NCBI RefSeq assembly: GCF_900302465.1
Contig: NZ_OMOR01000001.1
Span: forward strand, 1,488,001 to 1,552,000
From: Ascidiaceihabitans donghaensis
GTDB lineage: Bacteria; Pseudomonadota; Alphaproteobacteria; Rhodobacterales; Rhodobacteraceae
Direction of reading: 5' to 3'
Length of the DNA stretch: 64,000 nt
Shown here in pieces: positions 26,796-35,924 of this stretch (position 1 is the stretch's first letter; the number at the start of each line of letters is the position of its first letter). The notes beneath the pieces are model-generated. The model ran no database searches. It was not told the origin of the DNA and saw only the letters and a program-made list of their open reading frames with translations. A program made the position numbers and the translations under genes.

Positions 26796-28088
26796 TTAGG
26801 TCAGAACACCGTCTGCACCGATTGTGGTTTTGCCGCGAAGATAAGGCGCCAACACATCCGGCAACACAACAGACCCGTCTTCTTGCTGGCCGTTTTCCAA
26901 CACGGCAATCAAACAGCGCCCCACGGCCAAGCCTGATCCGTTCAGCGTATGCACGAACTGCGGTTTGCCGCCGTCCGCGGGCTTGTAACGCGCATTCATG
27001 CGGCGCGCCTGAAAGTCGCCAGTGGTAGAGACGGACGAGATTTCGCGGTAAGCGTCCTGCCCGGGCAACCATGCTTCAATGTCATAGGTGCGTCGCGCCC
27101 CGAACCCCATGTCGCCGGTGCATAAGACCACGGTGCGGTACGGAACGCCCAAACGTTCCAGCAGGTCTTCGGCGCAGCGCAGCATGCGTTTTTGTTCGTC
27201 ATCGCTGTGCTCGGGCAAGGTCACGGACACCATTTCGACCTTTTCGAACTGGTGTTGGCGCAGCATCCCCGAGGTGTCGCGGCCTGCAGATCCAGCTTCG
27301 GACCTAAAGCACAGGGTGTGCGCGGTCATGCGCAAGGGCAGGGCGGTTTCCTCCAGAACGTCACCGGACACTGAATAGGTCAATGTCACCTCTGATGTCG
27401 GAATCAACCACCAGCCGTTGGTTGTCTGATAGCTGTCATCGCCGAATTTCGGCAATTTATCCGTGCCATACATCGCCTCGTCGCGGACCAGAACGGGGGT
27501 TTGATGTTCGACCAGACCGTTTTCGTCCACATGGGTGTCGACCATGAACTGGGCCAAGGCGCGGTGCACACGCGCCACGGCGCCGCGCAGCATCACAAAG
27601 CGTGCGCCGGATGTTTTGGCACCGGTTTCAAAGTCCATGCCGGGGGCGATGCCTGCAATTTCAAAATGTTCTTTGGGTTTGAAGTCGAAGGTTTTCGGGG
27701 TGCCCCATTTCGAGACCTCGACGTTGTCGTCTTCATCGGCCCCATCAGGCACGTCGTCTGCGGGCAGGTTCGGAATACGCGCCAGCGCATCTGTCAGTTC
27801 GGCGTCCAGGGCATCTGCTTCTTGGCGCATGGCTGCGACTTCGGCTTTCTTTTCCCCAACCAAAGCACGCAGGCGTTCAAATTCCGCGTCATCGCCGCTG
27901 GCCTTGGCAGCGCCCACTTGCTTGGAGGCTTTGTTCTGGTCCGCTTGTGCGCTTTCTGCGGCCGAAATCTTGCTGCGCCTCGCTTCGTCCAAAGCCAAAA
28001 GCGAGGCAGACAAAGGCGCATCCCCGCGGCGGGACAATGCGGCGTCAAAGGCCGTTGGGTTTTCGCGGATGGCTTTGATGTCGTGCAT
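26796..28088 (-). CDS. serS: Seryl-tRNA synthetase
   Basis: A 430-residue class II synthetase that charges tRNA-Ser. It starts [19 protein letters not shown]. The N-terminal coiled-coil arm that grips the tRNA long variable arm covers about residues 30-105 (rich in Lys/Glu/Ala). Motif 2 lies around [20 protein letters not shown] and motif 3 at [20 protein letters not shown], with the final [19 protein letters not shown]. Length is normal. It is monocistronic, and no T-box or other leader structure is apparent upstream. Confidence 0.96.
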   Translation of the reverse strand: MHDIKAIRENPTAFDAALSRRGDAPLSASLLALDEARRSKISAAESAQADQNKASKQVGAAKASGDDAEFERLRALVGEKKAEVAAMRQEADALDAELTDALARIPNLPADDVPDGADEDDNVEVSKWGTPKTFDFKPKEHFEIAGIAPGMDFETGAKTSGARFVMLRGAVARVHRALAQFMVDTHVDENGLVEHQTPVLVRDEAMYGTDKLPKFGDDSYQTTNGWWLIPTSEVTLTYSVSGDVLEETALPLRMTAHTLCFRSEAGSAGRDTSGMLRQHQFEKVEMVSVTLPEHSDDEQKRMLRCAEDLLERLGVPYRTVVLCTGDMGFGARRTYDIEAWLPGQDAYREISSVSTTGDFQARRMNARYKPADGGKPQFVHTLNGSGLAVGRCLIAVLENGQQEDGSVVLPDVLAPYLRGKTTIGADGVLT

Positions 28089-28365
28089 TGGATTTGTCCT
28101 TGGTGCGAGTCGGTTTGGAAAGCGTTATGCCCGATTGACGCAGGGTGGGCCAGATGTGGTTAACACCACGCTAATGCTCTGGGTCTGAGGTGGGCCTTCG
28201 GGACATTTTACGCGACATCCTTTTGTGTGAAACGGACCTTGTTTTAAAGCACATGACCCATGTCCCAAATACCAGCGCAACCTGTCTTGCAAACCTGCAG
28301 TCCAGACCATAGGTTCTGCCAAAATCAGCGTCCTTTTGGAACGCGTTCACTCAAGGACAGACCTC

Positions 28366-28644
28366 ATGGAATCTCTCGGCCAATTTATCCCTCTCATTTT
28401 GATCTTCGGGATCATGTATTTTCTGCTGATCCGCCCCCAGCAGAAGAAGGTTAAAGAACACGCTGCAATGGTGCAGGCGTTGCGCCGCGGTGATCAGGTT
28501 GTGACGCAAGGTGGCTTGATCGGTAAAGTGATCAAAGTGAAAGACGACAACGAAGTGGATGTCGAAATCGCCGACGGTGTGAAAGTGCGTGTGGTCCAAA
28601 ATACCATTGTGACAGTCTTGTCCAAGACCGAACCCGCCAAGTAA
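28366..28644 (+). CDS. yajC: Sec translocase accessory protein YajC
   Basis: A 92-residue protein with one N-terminal membrane helix (PLILIFGIMYFLLIRPQQKK), the YajC signature, followed by the small domain LRRGDQVVTQGGLIGKVIKV. The ATG at 28366 follows AAGGACAGACCTC. YajC forms a complex with SecD and SecF that aids preprotein translocation, and secD begins 45 bases downstream, the usual order. Confidence 0.96.
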   Translation: MESLGQFIPLILIFGIMYFLLIRPQQKKVKEHAAMVQALRRGDQVVTQGGLIGKVIKVKDDNEVDVEIADGVKVRVVQNTIVTVLSKTEPAK

Positions 28645-28689
28645 CTCGACCGCTTCCCTTTTCTTTCAACCCACTGACGGGGCACGATA

Positions 28690-30351
28690 ATGCTGCAATT
28701 TGATGGCTGGAAACGCATGCTGATCTGGGCCGTGTGCCTGTTCGGGTTGGTTATGGCTGCGCCAAACGGGTTCTACACCCGCGTTGAAAACCACAATGAC
28801 GCGGTACAAGCCATCGAGAACGGCGAAGACACCCCGTCGCAGCAAGAATTGAAAGCGCAATGGCCTGACTATTTGCCATCCAGCCTTGTCAATCTTGGAC
28901 TTGATTTGCGCGGCGGTGCGCATCTTTTGGCTGAGGTCGAAGTCGAACAGGTGTACGAGGCGCGGATGGACGCCACATGGGTTGAGATCCGGCAGCTTTT
29001 GCGTCCTGAACGCGCCGTTATCGGCGGTATCCGCCAGCAACCATCCCCCGCAGATGAAGTGCGCGTCAAAATCGGCAATCCTGAAAATATGGCGCAGGCA
29101 TTGCAGTTGGTGCGCACATTGGCGCGGCCCGTGCAAAGCCTTTCGGGTGTCGGGGCCAACGATATCGACATTTCCGCCAACGGCGACACCATCACTGTAA
29201 GCCTGTCGGATGCGGAAAAGACGGCCACCGATGAACGGACCATGCAGCAATCGCTGGAAATTGTACGTCGCCGCATTGACGAAGTCGGCACACGCGAACC
29301 GACGATCCAACGGCAGGGGCGTGACCGGATTTTGATCCAGGTGCCCGGCATCGGATCAGCAGCAGAACTGAAAGCCATCATCGGCACGACTGCGCGCCTG
29401 ACCTTTAATCCGGTTGTTCGCATCGCCAGCGACGCATCCGCTGAACCGGGTGTGGGCAACATCATTGTGCCGTCTATCGATGGCACAGGCCAATTCTACA
29501 TTCTGGAAAAAGCGCCTGTTGTGTCGGGTGAAGATCTGGTGGATGCGCAGCCTTCATTCGATCAGAATGGTGGCCCTGCGGTGTCGTTCCGGTTCAACAC
29601 CTCGGGCGCACGTATTTTTGGCGACTATACTGCAGAGAACATCGGCAGCCCGTTTGCGATCGTTCTGGACAATGAAGTTGTCAGCGCCCCGAACATCCGC
29701 GACCATATCCCGGGTGGTTCCGGCATCATCAGCGGGAACTTTACGCTGGAAGAAAGCACCAATCTGGCTGTTTTGTTGCGGGCAGGGGCCTTGCCTGCGG
29801 AACTGACGTTTCTGGAAGAACGCACAATCGGGCCGGAACTGGGCCAGGACAGCATTGATGCGGGCAAAGTGGCCACCATGGTCGCCTTTATCGCCGTGCT
29901 GGTCTTTATGGCGCTCAGCTATGGATTGTTCGGGATATTCGCCAACATTGCTTTGATCATCAACGTCGGCCTGATCTTTGGATTGCTCAGCATGATCGGC
30001 GCGACGCTGACCTTGCCGGGGATTGCGGGGATCGTTCTGACGGTGGGTATGGCTGTGGATGCCAACGTGCTGGTGTTTGAACGTATCCGCGAAGAGCTGA
30101 AAAACGCCAAAGGGCCGGCCCGCGCGATTGAGTTGGGCTATGAAAAAGCCCTAAGTGCGATTATCGATGCCAACATCACAACATTCATTACAGCCGTGAT
30201 CCTGTTCGCCATGGGCTCTGGTCCTGTGCGCGGCTTTGCCATCACACTTGGCCTTGGCATCATGACATCTGTTTTCACCGCCATCTACGTCACACGCCTT
30301 TTGGTGGTGATGTGGTTTGAGCGCAAACGTCCCAAGACAATCGAGGTCTGA
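28690..30351 (+). CDS. secD: Protein translocase subunit SecD
   Basis: A 553-residue inner-membrane protein. After the first helix comes the large periplasmic domain, with LGLDLRGGAHLLAEVEVEQV near residue 70 and RRRIDEVGTREPTIQRQGRD near 195. Five helices follow, with GMAVDANVLVFERIREELK, whose acidic residue belongs to the proton path. SecDF uses the proton-motive force to pull secreted proteins out of SecYEG. It is separated from secF by 2 bases, so the two are coupled. Confidence 0.97.
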   Translation: MLQFDGWKRMLIWAVCLFGLVMAAPNGFYTRVENHNDAVQAIENGEDTPSQQELKAQWPDYLPSSLVNLGLDLRGGAHLLAEVEVEQVYEARMDATWVEIRQLLRPERAVIGGIRQQPSPADEVRVKIGNPENMAQALQLVRTLARPVQSLSGVGANDIDISANGDTITVSLSDAEKTATDERTMQQSLEIVRRRIDEVGTREPTIQRQGRDRILIQVPGIGSAAELKAIIGTTARLTFNPVVRIASDASAEPGVGNIIVPSIDGTGQFYILEKAPVVSGEDLVDAQPSFDQNGGPAVSFRFNTSGARIFGDYTAENIGSPFAIVLDNEVVSAPNIRDHIPGGSGIISGNFTLEESTNLAVLLRAGALPAELTFLEERTIGPELGQDSIDAGKVATMVAFIAVLVFMALSYGLFGIFANIALIINVGLIFGLLSMIGATLTLPGIAGIVLTVGMAVDANVLVFERIREELKNAKGPARAIELGYEKALSAIIDANITTFITAVILFAMGSGPVRGFAITLGLGIMTSVFTAIYVTRLLVVMWFERKRPKTIEV

Positions 30352-30353
30352 AC

Positions 30354-31319
30354 ATGCGTCTCAAACTGGTCAAAGAGAATACAAATTTCGATTTCTTCAG
30401 CCGTTGGAAGCTGTGGTTGGGCATTTCGATGTTGATGATGGTTGTGGGCTTTGCATCCTATGCCTTTCAGGGATTGAATTTCGGGATTGATTTCCGCGGA
30501 GGTACCACGATCCGCACGGAAAGCACGCAGCCTGTGGACATCGGTTTGTACCGTGCGTCTCTGGAGGCGTTGGAACTGGGTGATGTGTCCATCACGGAAG
30601 TGTTCGACCCCACATTTGACGCGGATCAAAACGTGTCGATGATCCGCATTCAGGCCCAAGAAGGCCAAGAAGCCGTTGCGGTGGACACAATTCAGCGGGT
30701 CGAAGTTGCGATGCAGAAAGCGGTGCCAGACATCAAGTTCGTGTCTGTCGAATCCGTTGGCCCGAAAGTGTCGGGCGAATTGATCCAAACGGCGGCCATC
30801 GCCGTGGTGCTCGCCATTGGGGCCGTTCTTGTCTACATCTGGTTGCGTTTTGAATGGCAGTTCGCCTTGGGTGCGGTTGCGGCGCTTGTGCATGACGTGG
30901 TGTTGACCATCGGTATCTTTTCAGAGCTGCAGATCAAGTTCGATCTGGCCATTATCGCAGCCCTTCTAACGATCGTGGGCTATTCGCTGAACGATACTGT
31001 TGTGGTCTTTGACCGTGTGCGTGAAAACCTGCGAAAGTATAAGAAGAAACCGCTGGCCGAGGTGCTGAATATCTCGATCAACGAAACCCTGAGCCGGACT
31101 GTGATGACCTCTGTCACCACCTTGCTGGCATTGATTTCGCTTTATGTTTTGGGCGGCGACGTGATCCGTGGCTTTGTCTTTGCCATGATCTGGGGTGTGA
31201 TCGTGGGGACCTATTCGTCGGTCTTTGTGGCCTCAACGATCCTGTTGTATCTGGGCGTCAAACGCGACTGGACCAAGACCAACGATGGCGGTGGACAATA
31301 CGCAAATATCGATGCTTGA
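30354..31319 (+). CDS. secF: Protein translocase subunit SecF
   Basis: A 321-residue protein with six helices. The family marks are GLNFGIDFRGGTTIRT near the first periplasmic loop, GYSLNDTVVVFDRVRENLRK in helix 4-5, and TLSRTVMTSVTTLLAL. It forms the membrane half of SecDF. The gene overlaps the start of the TauE-like gene by 8 bases (ATGCTTGA), and a terminator-like hairpin begins only 8 bases after its stop. Confidence 0.96.
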   Translation: MRLKLVKENTNFDFFSRWKLWLGISMLMMVVGFASYAFQGLNFGIDFRGGTTIRTESTQPVDIGLYRASLEALELGDVSITEVFDPTFDADQNVSMIRIQAQEGQEAVAVDTIQRVEVAMQKAVPDIKFVSVESVGPKVSGELIQTAAIAVVLAIGAVLVYIWLRFEWQFALGAVAALVHDVVLTIGIFSELQIKFDLAIIAALLTIVGYSLNDTVVVFDRVRENLRKYKKKPLAEVLNISINETLSRTVMTSVTTLLALISLYVLGGDVIRGFVFAMIWGVIVGTYSSVFVASTILLYLGVKRDWTKTNDGGGQYANIDA

Positions 31320-32067
31320 TGCCTTTCAAACAGCCCTTCACACCGAAGGGCTGTTTTGGTTGGTACTGTCGATCTTGGCGGCGGGGGTCGTGCGCGGATT
31401 TTCGGGCTTTGGGTCTGCTATGATCATTATGCCTGCAGCCAGTTCTGTTCTGTCACCGTTTTCTGCGCTTGTTTTTCTGATGACGGTTGAGTTCTTCGGG
31501 CCACTGCCCAACCTGCGTAATGCCCTACAAACGGGGCATTTGGGCGAAACTGCGCGTCTTATCTTGGGCGCAATCGTAGCGCTGCCTTTGGGGCTTTTTG
31601 CATTAAGCGTGGTGTCACCGGATGCTTTTGGATGGGCTGTGTCTGGTATCGTTTTGGTGTTGCTGTGCATTTTGTTGACGGGATGGCGGTACACGGGGCC
31701 TATGGGACCACGGATGATATTTGGGACCGGTCTTTTGGGCGGGTTTTCGACCGGGTTTGTGGGGTTGCCCGGACCGCCTGTCATTATGCTTTACATGGCG
31801 TCGTCCAAGCCTATTGCCGTGATACGGGCAAATTTCCTGCTGTATCTGTTCGGCATGGATCTGGTGATGTTGCCCGCGTTCTGGGCCCTTGGGTGGCTGG
31901 ACCTAAAGGCTGTCATTGTTGGGGTGGTGTTGATTGGCCCATACATCATTGCCAATATCGTAGGTGCACGGCTGTTTAATCCGCAAGCCGAAGGACAATT
32001 CCGCACGGTGGCCTATATCGTTATTGCGGCGTCTGCTATTTTGGGCTTGCCCCTTTGGAAAGGATAA
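31312..32067 (+). CDS. TauE/SafE family membrane permease
   Basis: A 251-residue protein with about eight hydrophobic segments and the duplicated TauE/SafE glycine-rich motif: VVRGFSGFGSAMIIMPA near residue 28 and GGFSTGFVGLPGPPVIMLYM near residue 145. These proteins are thought to export sulfite, sulfoacetate or other organic anions; the substrate here cannot be read. The ATG at 31312 lies inside the end of secF. Its early codons coincide with a perfect hairpin (31328-31356). The start cannot easily be downstream because the first membrane helix begins right after the hairpin. Confidence 0.85.
   Translation: MLDAFQTALHTEGLFWLVLSILAAGVVRGFSGFGSAMIIMPAASSVLSPFSALVFLMTVEFFGPLPNLRNALQTGHLGETARLILGAIVALPLGLFALSVVSPDAFGWAVSGIVLVLLCILLTGWRYTGPMGPRMIFGTGLLGGFSTGFVGLPGPPVIMLYMASSKPIAVIRANFLLYLFGMDLVMLPAFWALGWLDLKAVIVGVVLIGPYIIANIVGARLFNPQAEGQFRTVAYIVIAASAILGLPLWKG
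31328..31357 (+). terminator. Terminator-like hairpin inside the 5' end of the TauE-like gene
   Basis: AAACAGCCCTTC (31328-31339) and GAAGGGCTGTTT (31345-31356) form a perfect 12-base stem with a 5-base loop, followed by a fourth T. It looks like an intrinsic terminator for yajC-secDF, but lies within codons 6-15 of the next gene, so it may act as an attenuator. Confidence 0.7.
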
Positions 32068-32071
32068 AACA

Positions 32072-32425
32072 ATGCGTTTGAACGAAGTCACATACAATGA
32101 TGCGCAACCCATCGAAGGCTACGGTCCCGGATTCTTTCGCGTCGGCGGTGAAGTGCATGAAGGCGCCGTTCTTGTCAGTGGAGCCGGTGTTGCCCCTTGG
32201 GGCGGATATGCCGACGTTGACAGTCTTGCGGCTTTGGCGGGCCAAGTTGATGTGTTGTTTGTGGGCACCGGCGCGGATGTCGCACATATCCCGACGGGTG
32301 TGCGTGACCCACTGGAAGCAGCAGGCATCGGGGTCGAAGCGATGTCGTCACCGGCGGCCGCACGGACCTACAATGTATTGCTCAGCGAAGGGCGGCGTAT
32401 TGCGCTTGCGATGCTGCCTGTTTGA
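32072..32425 (+). CDS. Mth938-like (DUF498) domain protein
   Basis: A 117-residue cytoplasmic protein starting at the ATG at 32072 (GGAAAGGATAAAACA upstream). It has the Mth938/NDUFAF3-like pattern: IEGYGPGFFRVGGEVHEGAV at the front, VDVLFVGTGADVAHIP in the middle and MSSPAAARTYNVLLSEGRR at the end. In mitochondria the relative NDUFAF3 helps assemble complex I; the role in bacteria is unclear. In alphaproteobacteria the gene often follows secDF, which fits this site. Confidence 0.85.
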   Translation: MRLNEVTYNDAQPIEGYGPGFFRVGGEVHEGAVLVSGAGVAPWGGYADVDSLAALAGQVDVLFVGTGADVAHIPTGVRDPLEAAGIGVEAMSSPAAARTYNVLLSEGRRIALAMLPV

Positions 32426-32479
32426 AATCCCGACGACGCGGGGTTTCGTGAAGCGCTGCAATGCGTTAGGCCGTAGCCC

Positions 32480-33103
32480 ATGACGATGACCGTGACTGAT
32501 CTAACCATTGCCCGTGGTGGCATGCCTATTCTGGCGGCGCTGTCTTTCCAGCTGACCCCGGGTCGGGCTTTGATTTTGCGTGGTCCCAATGGGGCAGGTA
32601 AAACGACGCTTTTGCGTACAGTGGCGGGTCTTCAGTCCCCTTTGCAGGGCGACATCATTGGTGCGGAAGACCAGATTGCATATGCGGCCCATGCAGACGG
32701 TTTGAAGGCCATGTTAAGTGTGGCTGAAAACCTGCGCTTTTGGGCGGATGTGTTCGGGCAGCATGATGATGTGGAAGCTGCACTTTCTATGTTCAATTTG
32801 CGTGATTTGCGGGACCGTTTGGCAGGCACGTTGTCGGCGGGTCAGAAACGGCGATTGGGGTTGGCGCGTTTGTTGGTAACGGGGCGCAAAGTCTGGGTGC
32901 TGGACGAGCCCACGGTTTCACTGGATGCAGCGTCCGTGGTGATTTTTGCTGATGCGGTGCGCACACATCTGGCGCAAGGTGGTATGGCCCTGATCGCCAC
33001 GCATATCGATTTGGGATTGCAGGACGCCGACGTGCTGGATGTAACGCCGTTTGCCGCTGTGGCGGGGACAGGCAGCGGCGCCAGCGACGAGGCATTTTTA
33101 TGA
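32480..33103 (+). CDS. ccmA: Heme exporter ATPase CcmA
   Basis: A 207-residue ABC ATPase of the cytochrome c maturation system I. Walker A is GPNGAGKTT at residues 35-43, the signature is [14 protein letters not shown], and Walker B is [12 protein letters not shown]. CcmA with CcmB uses ATP to release heme-loaded CcmE from CcmC. It is the first gene of ccmABCDG and overlaps ccmB by 4 bases (ATGA). Confidence 0.94.
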   Translation: MTMTVTDLTIARGGMPILAALSFQLTPGRALILRGPNGAGKTTLLRTVAGLQSPLQGDIIGAEDQIAYAAHADGLKAMLSVAENLRFWADVFGQHDDVEAALSMFNLRDLRDRLAGTLSAGQKRRLGLARLLVTGRKVWVLDEPTVSLDAASVVIFADAVRTHLAQGGMALIATHIDLGLQDADVLDVTPFAAVAGTGSGASDEAFL

Positions 33104-33756
33104 AAGCGCTGTTGATCCGTGATTTAAAGCTGGCGTTTCGGGCCGGAGGTGGCTTTGGGCTGGGGCTTGCGTTTTTCCTGATCGTTGTGGTGATGACAGC
33201 CTTTGCGATTGGTCCAAATCCAGAGCTTTTGGGCCGTGTCGCTCCGGGGATTTTATGGTTGGGGGCCTTGTTGGCCTGTTTGCTGTCATTGGACCGCGTT
33301 TTGGCCTTGGATTTTGAAGACGGATCGCTGGACTTGCTGGCAACAGCCCCTTTGCCGCTTGAGGCCGTTGTCAGTGTCAAAGCGCTGGCGCATTGGATCA
33401 CAACAGGGTTGCCTTTGGTTCTGGCAGCACCTGTCTTGGGGGTGTTGCTCAGCCTGCCTGCGCAGGGGTTTTTCTGGATCACAATTGCTTTGTTGATCGG
33501 CACGCCCGCCTTGTCTGTTATCGGCACGTTCGGGGCCGCCATCACTGTCGGGATCAAGCGGGGCGGACTATTGTTGTCGTTGCTTGTTCTGCCGCTGTAT
33601 GTCCCGACGTTGATTTTCGGGGCAGAGGTTGCACGCCGCGGTGCGGAGGGCATGGCGCTGGACACGCCGCTTTTGATGGTGTCGGGGATCACATGTGGCG
33701 TGCTGGCTTTGATGCCATTCGCAAGTGCGGCAGTATTACGCGTCAACCTTCGGTGA
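33100..33756 (+). CDS. ccmB: Heme exporter permease CcmB
   Basis: A 218-residue integral membrane protein with six helices. It begins [18 protein letters not shown] and has the CcmB-typical [20 protein letters not shown] near residue 65 and a later [20 protein letters not shown]. It forms the membrane part of the CcmAB transporter. It is coupled to ccmA by overlap; ccmC follows after 51 bases. Confidence 0.94.
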   Translation: MKALLIRDLKLAFRAGGGFGLGLAFFLIVVVMTAFAIGPNPELLGRVAPGILWLGALLACLLSLDRVLALDFEDGSLDLLATAPLPLEAVVSVKALAHWITTGLPLVLAAPVLGVLLSLPAQGFFWITIALLIGTPALSVIGTFGAAITVGIKRGGLLLSLLVLPLYVPTLIFGAEVARRGAEGMALDTPLLMVSGITCGVLALMPFASAAVLRVNLR

Positions 33757-33807
33757 AGACGTTGCATTTTAATTGAGACTGCGCGTTTCAACGATTAAGA
33801 AGAAGAC

Positions 33808-34539
33808 ATGTCACTTTGGGAATACGCCAATCCGGTCAAGTTTCTGCGCCTCAGCGAGAAGGTGCTGCCGACGCTGTGGGTGGCGTCGATTGCGTGCGTG
33901 TGCACTGGACTTGTGTGGGGCTTTTTCTTTACGCCTGACGATTTTCGCCAAGGATCAACAGTCAAGATCATCTATATTCACGTGCCGTCGGCTTTGATGG
34001 CGATTAACGCGTGGTTCATGATGCTGATTGCGTCCCTTATCTGGTTGGTGCGCCGCCATCATGTCAGCGCTTTGGCGGCGAAGGGGGCAGCACCTGTTGG
34101 GATGATCATGACGGTCATAGCCTTGGTGACGGGTGCGATTTGGGGGCAGCCTATGTGGGGCACATGGTGGGCGTGGGATCCACGCCTGACATCGTTTTTG
34201 ATCCTGTTTCTGTTTTATCTGGGCTACATGGCCCTTTGGGCGGCGATCGAAGACCCGGATTCCGCCGCAGACCTGACATCTGTTTTGTGCCTTGTGGGAT
34301 CGGTCTTTGCCGTGCTGTCGCGCTATGCTGTGAACTTTTGGAACCAGGGCCTGCACCAAGGCACATCCATCCCTGTTGCGACAGGTGAGAGAACGGTTTC
34401 GGATGTCTTCTTTGTGCCATTGCTGATCGCTATGGTTGGGTTTGGATTGTTGTTTGTGACGCTTGTTTTGTACCGCACCGGCACGGAAATCCGGTTGCGC
34501 CGCGCCCGCGCTTTGATGGCACGAGAGGGGCAATCATGA
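33808..34539 (+). CDS. ccmC: Heme handling protein CcmC
   Basis: A 243-residue protein with six helices and the periplasmic tryptophan-rich WWD heme motif (GTWWAWDPRLTS) near residue 120. A histidine in YIHVPSALM and a second one later in NQGLHQGTS flank the motif as heme ligands, as known for CcmC. CcmC loads heme on CcmE; no ccmE gene is in the window. The stop overlaps the ccmD start (ATGA). Confidence 0.95.
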   Translation: MSLWEYANPVKFLRLSEKVLPTLWVASIACVCTGLVWGFFFTPDDFRQGSTVKIIYIHVPSALMAINAWFMMLIASLIWLVRRHHVSALAAKGAAPVGMIMTVIALVTGAIWGQPMWGTWWAWDPRLTSFLILFLFYLGYMALWAAIEDPDSAADLTSVLCLVGSVFAVLSRYAVNFWNQGLHQGTSIPVATGERTVSDVFFVPLLIAMVGFGLLFVTLVLYRTGTEIRLRRARALMAREGQS

Positions 34540-34694
34540 TTCCTGATTTGGGAAAATACGCAACCACGGTTCTGGCAGCCTATGGCAGCTCATTGGCGCT
34601 TTTGCTTGGACTGCTTTGGATGACTTTGCGGCAAGGACGCAAAGCGCGTCGTGCATTGGATGCGGTCGAAGAAAGGGCAAAGCAAAATGGCTAA
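34536..34694 (+). CDS. ccmD: Heme exporter small subunit CcmD
   Basis: A 52-residue protein: MIPDLGKYATTVLAAYGSSL opens a single membrane helix (about residues 8-29), and a basic tail (RQGRKARRALDAVEERA) follows. This is the CcmD layout, a small anchor for holo-CcmE release. It overlaps ccmC by 4 bases and ccmG by 8 bases, so position and size confirm the call. Confidence 0.9.
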   Translation: MIPDLGKYATTVLAAYGSSLALLLGLLWMTLRQGRKARRALDAVEERAKQNG

Positions 34695-35226
34695 AGTGTC
34701 GCCTTTGATGATTGCCCCGCCGTTGATTTTTGCAGGCTTTGTGGCATTGGCTGCTTTTGGCATGTTCCGTGAAGGTGCTGACGATCTGGAAAGCACGCGG
34801 GTGGGGCAAAAGGCCCCCGCGATCACGCAAGACGCGCTAGGGGAATTCCCCGCAGTGGCAGTAGGCGATCTGGTGCGCGGTGAAGTCACATTGGTGAACT
34901 TTTGGGCCAGCTGGTGCCCGCCGTGCCGCGCGGAACATCCGACGTTGCTGGACATGCAGGCCAATGGAATGCCGATCGTCGGTGTGAATTTCAAAGACAG
35001 TGCCCGCGATGCGACGTCTTATCTAACGGGCGATGGCAACCCGTTTGTGGCGGTGGCCTTTGATCCGGCGGGACGGACCGCCATCGATTGGGGGGTCACA
35101 GCCCCACCCGAGACCTTCATTTTGGACGCAAATGGCACCGTTTTGTATCGCTTTGCAGGGCCTTTGGTTGGCAGTGACTATGAAAACCGCTTTTTGCCTG
35201 AATTGACCAAAGCCTTGTCAAAATGA
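34687..35226 (+). CDS. ccmG: Thiol:disulfide interchange protein CcmG (DsbE)
   Basis: A 179-residue, membrane-anchored periplasmic thioredoxin. The start at 34687 (MAKVSPLMIAPPLIFAGFVA) gives an N-terminal anchor. The active site is WCPPC with Cys77 and Cys80, and GVTAPPETFILDANG carries the cis-proline segment. CcmG keeps the apocytochrome CXXCH thiols reduced for heme attachment. It ends the ccm cluster; ccmE, ccmF and ccmH are not here. Confidence 0.95.
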   Translation: MAKVSPLMIAPPLIFAGFVALAAFGMFREGADDLESTRVGQKAPAITQDALGEFPAVAVGDLVRGEVTLVNFWASWCPPCRAEHPTLLDMQANGMPIVGVNFKDSARDATSYLTGDGNPFVAVAFDPAGRTAIDWGVTAPPETFILDANGTVLYRFAGPLVGSDYENRFLPELTKALSK

Positions 35227-35248
35227 ACACCTGAGGGCGCAAGGCCTT

Positions 35249-35821
35249 TTAAAGATTGCCTAAGCTTGATGAAATTTCATCAGCGATTGCTGCCGCATCA
35301 ATATCATCGCGTTCGGCAGAAACCCTCAGACCAAGCAAATCCGACTGGTATCGGCGGCCCAATTGCGCAGGGTTATGTTGTGACCCGATTTCGCCGGCGG
35401 CCTGCGCCTGTGTGAACAGGTCGCTGATAAGCGATTGCATTTTCGCCAAATGCTCATTCGCGCGCGCGGCCAACGGGTGCCGGTGGATATGCAATTCTAC
35501 AAATGTTTTGGCCAGCATGCAGGCTTTTGCCGCGTTTTCGGTGTTCTGGATAACCAGTTTTGGATGCGACTTAAGCGCTTCAAGCGGACCAAGCGTGTCG
35601 GCCAGTTCTTTTAGCCGGATCACTCCGTCGTTGGCATATTTGTCCATGGCCAATTCATACAGTGCATCTTTGGAACCGAAAGCCGCGTAAAAGCTTCCGG
35701 GTCTCAGGTCGAGCGTCTTTTCCAGATCCTTAAGAGAAGTTCCCGCCCAGCCACGTCGCCAGAAAATGTCACGGGCGCGTTCGATCAAGTCGTCACGGTC
35801 AAAGGAAGGTTTTCTGGGCAT
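35249..35821 (-). CDS. TetR family repressor
   Basis: A 190-residue regulator. The N-terminal helix-turn-helix domain (residues about 9-55) has LIERARDIFWRRGWAGTSLK and LRPGSFYAAFGSKDALY, typical of the TetR AcrR-like class. The C-terminal ligand domain has no recognised motif. The gene diverges from an AhpD-like gene with a perfect operator palindrome between them (35837-35878), so it probably represses both itself and that gene. Confidence 0.92.
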   Translation of the reverse strand: MPRKPSFDRDDLIERARDIFWRRGWAGTSLKDLEKTLDLRPGSFYAAFGSKDALYELAMDKYANDGVIRLKELADTLGPLEALKSHPKLVIQNTENAAKACMLAKTFVELHIHRHPLAARANEHLAKMQSLISDLFTQAQAAGEIGSQHNPAQLGRRYQSDLLGLRVSAERDDIDAAAIADEISSSLGNL

Positions 35822-35836
35822 GGGTCATCACTAAAC

Positions 35837-35878
35837 ATTGAACGATCACTCAATTATATTGTTGAGTGATCGTTCAAT
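35837..35878. promoter_or_regulatory. TetR-type operator palindrome
   Basis: ATTGAACGATCACTCAA and TTGAGTGATCGTTCAAT form perfect 17-base arms around an 8-base AT-rich spacer (TTATATTG). It lies 16 bases before the tetR start and 47 before the AhpD-like start. TGAGTGATCGTTCA-type sites are typical TetR operators, and the symmetry suggests two dimers could bind. Confidence 0.85.
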
Positions 35879-35924
35879 AAAGAGTAAATCGAGCTTGAAG
35901 ACACATTTTGCATGGAGAAACACA

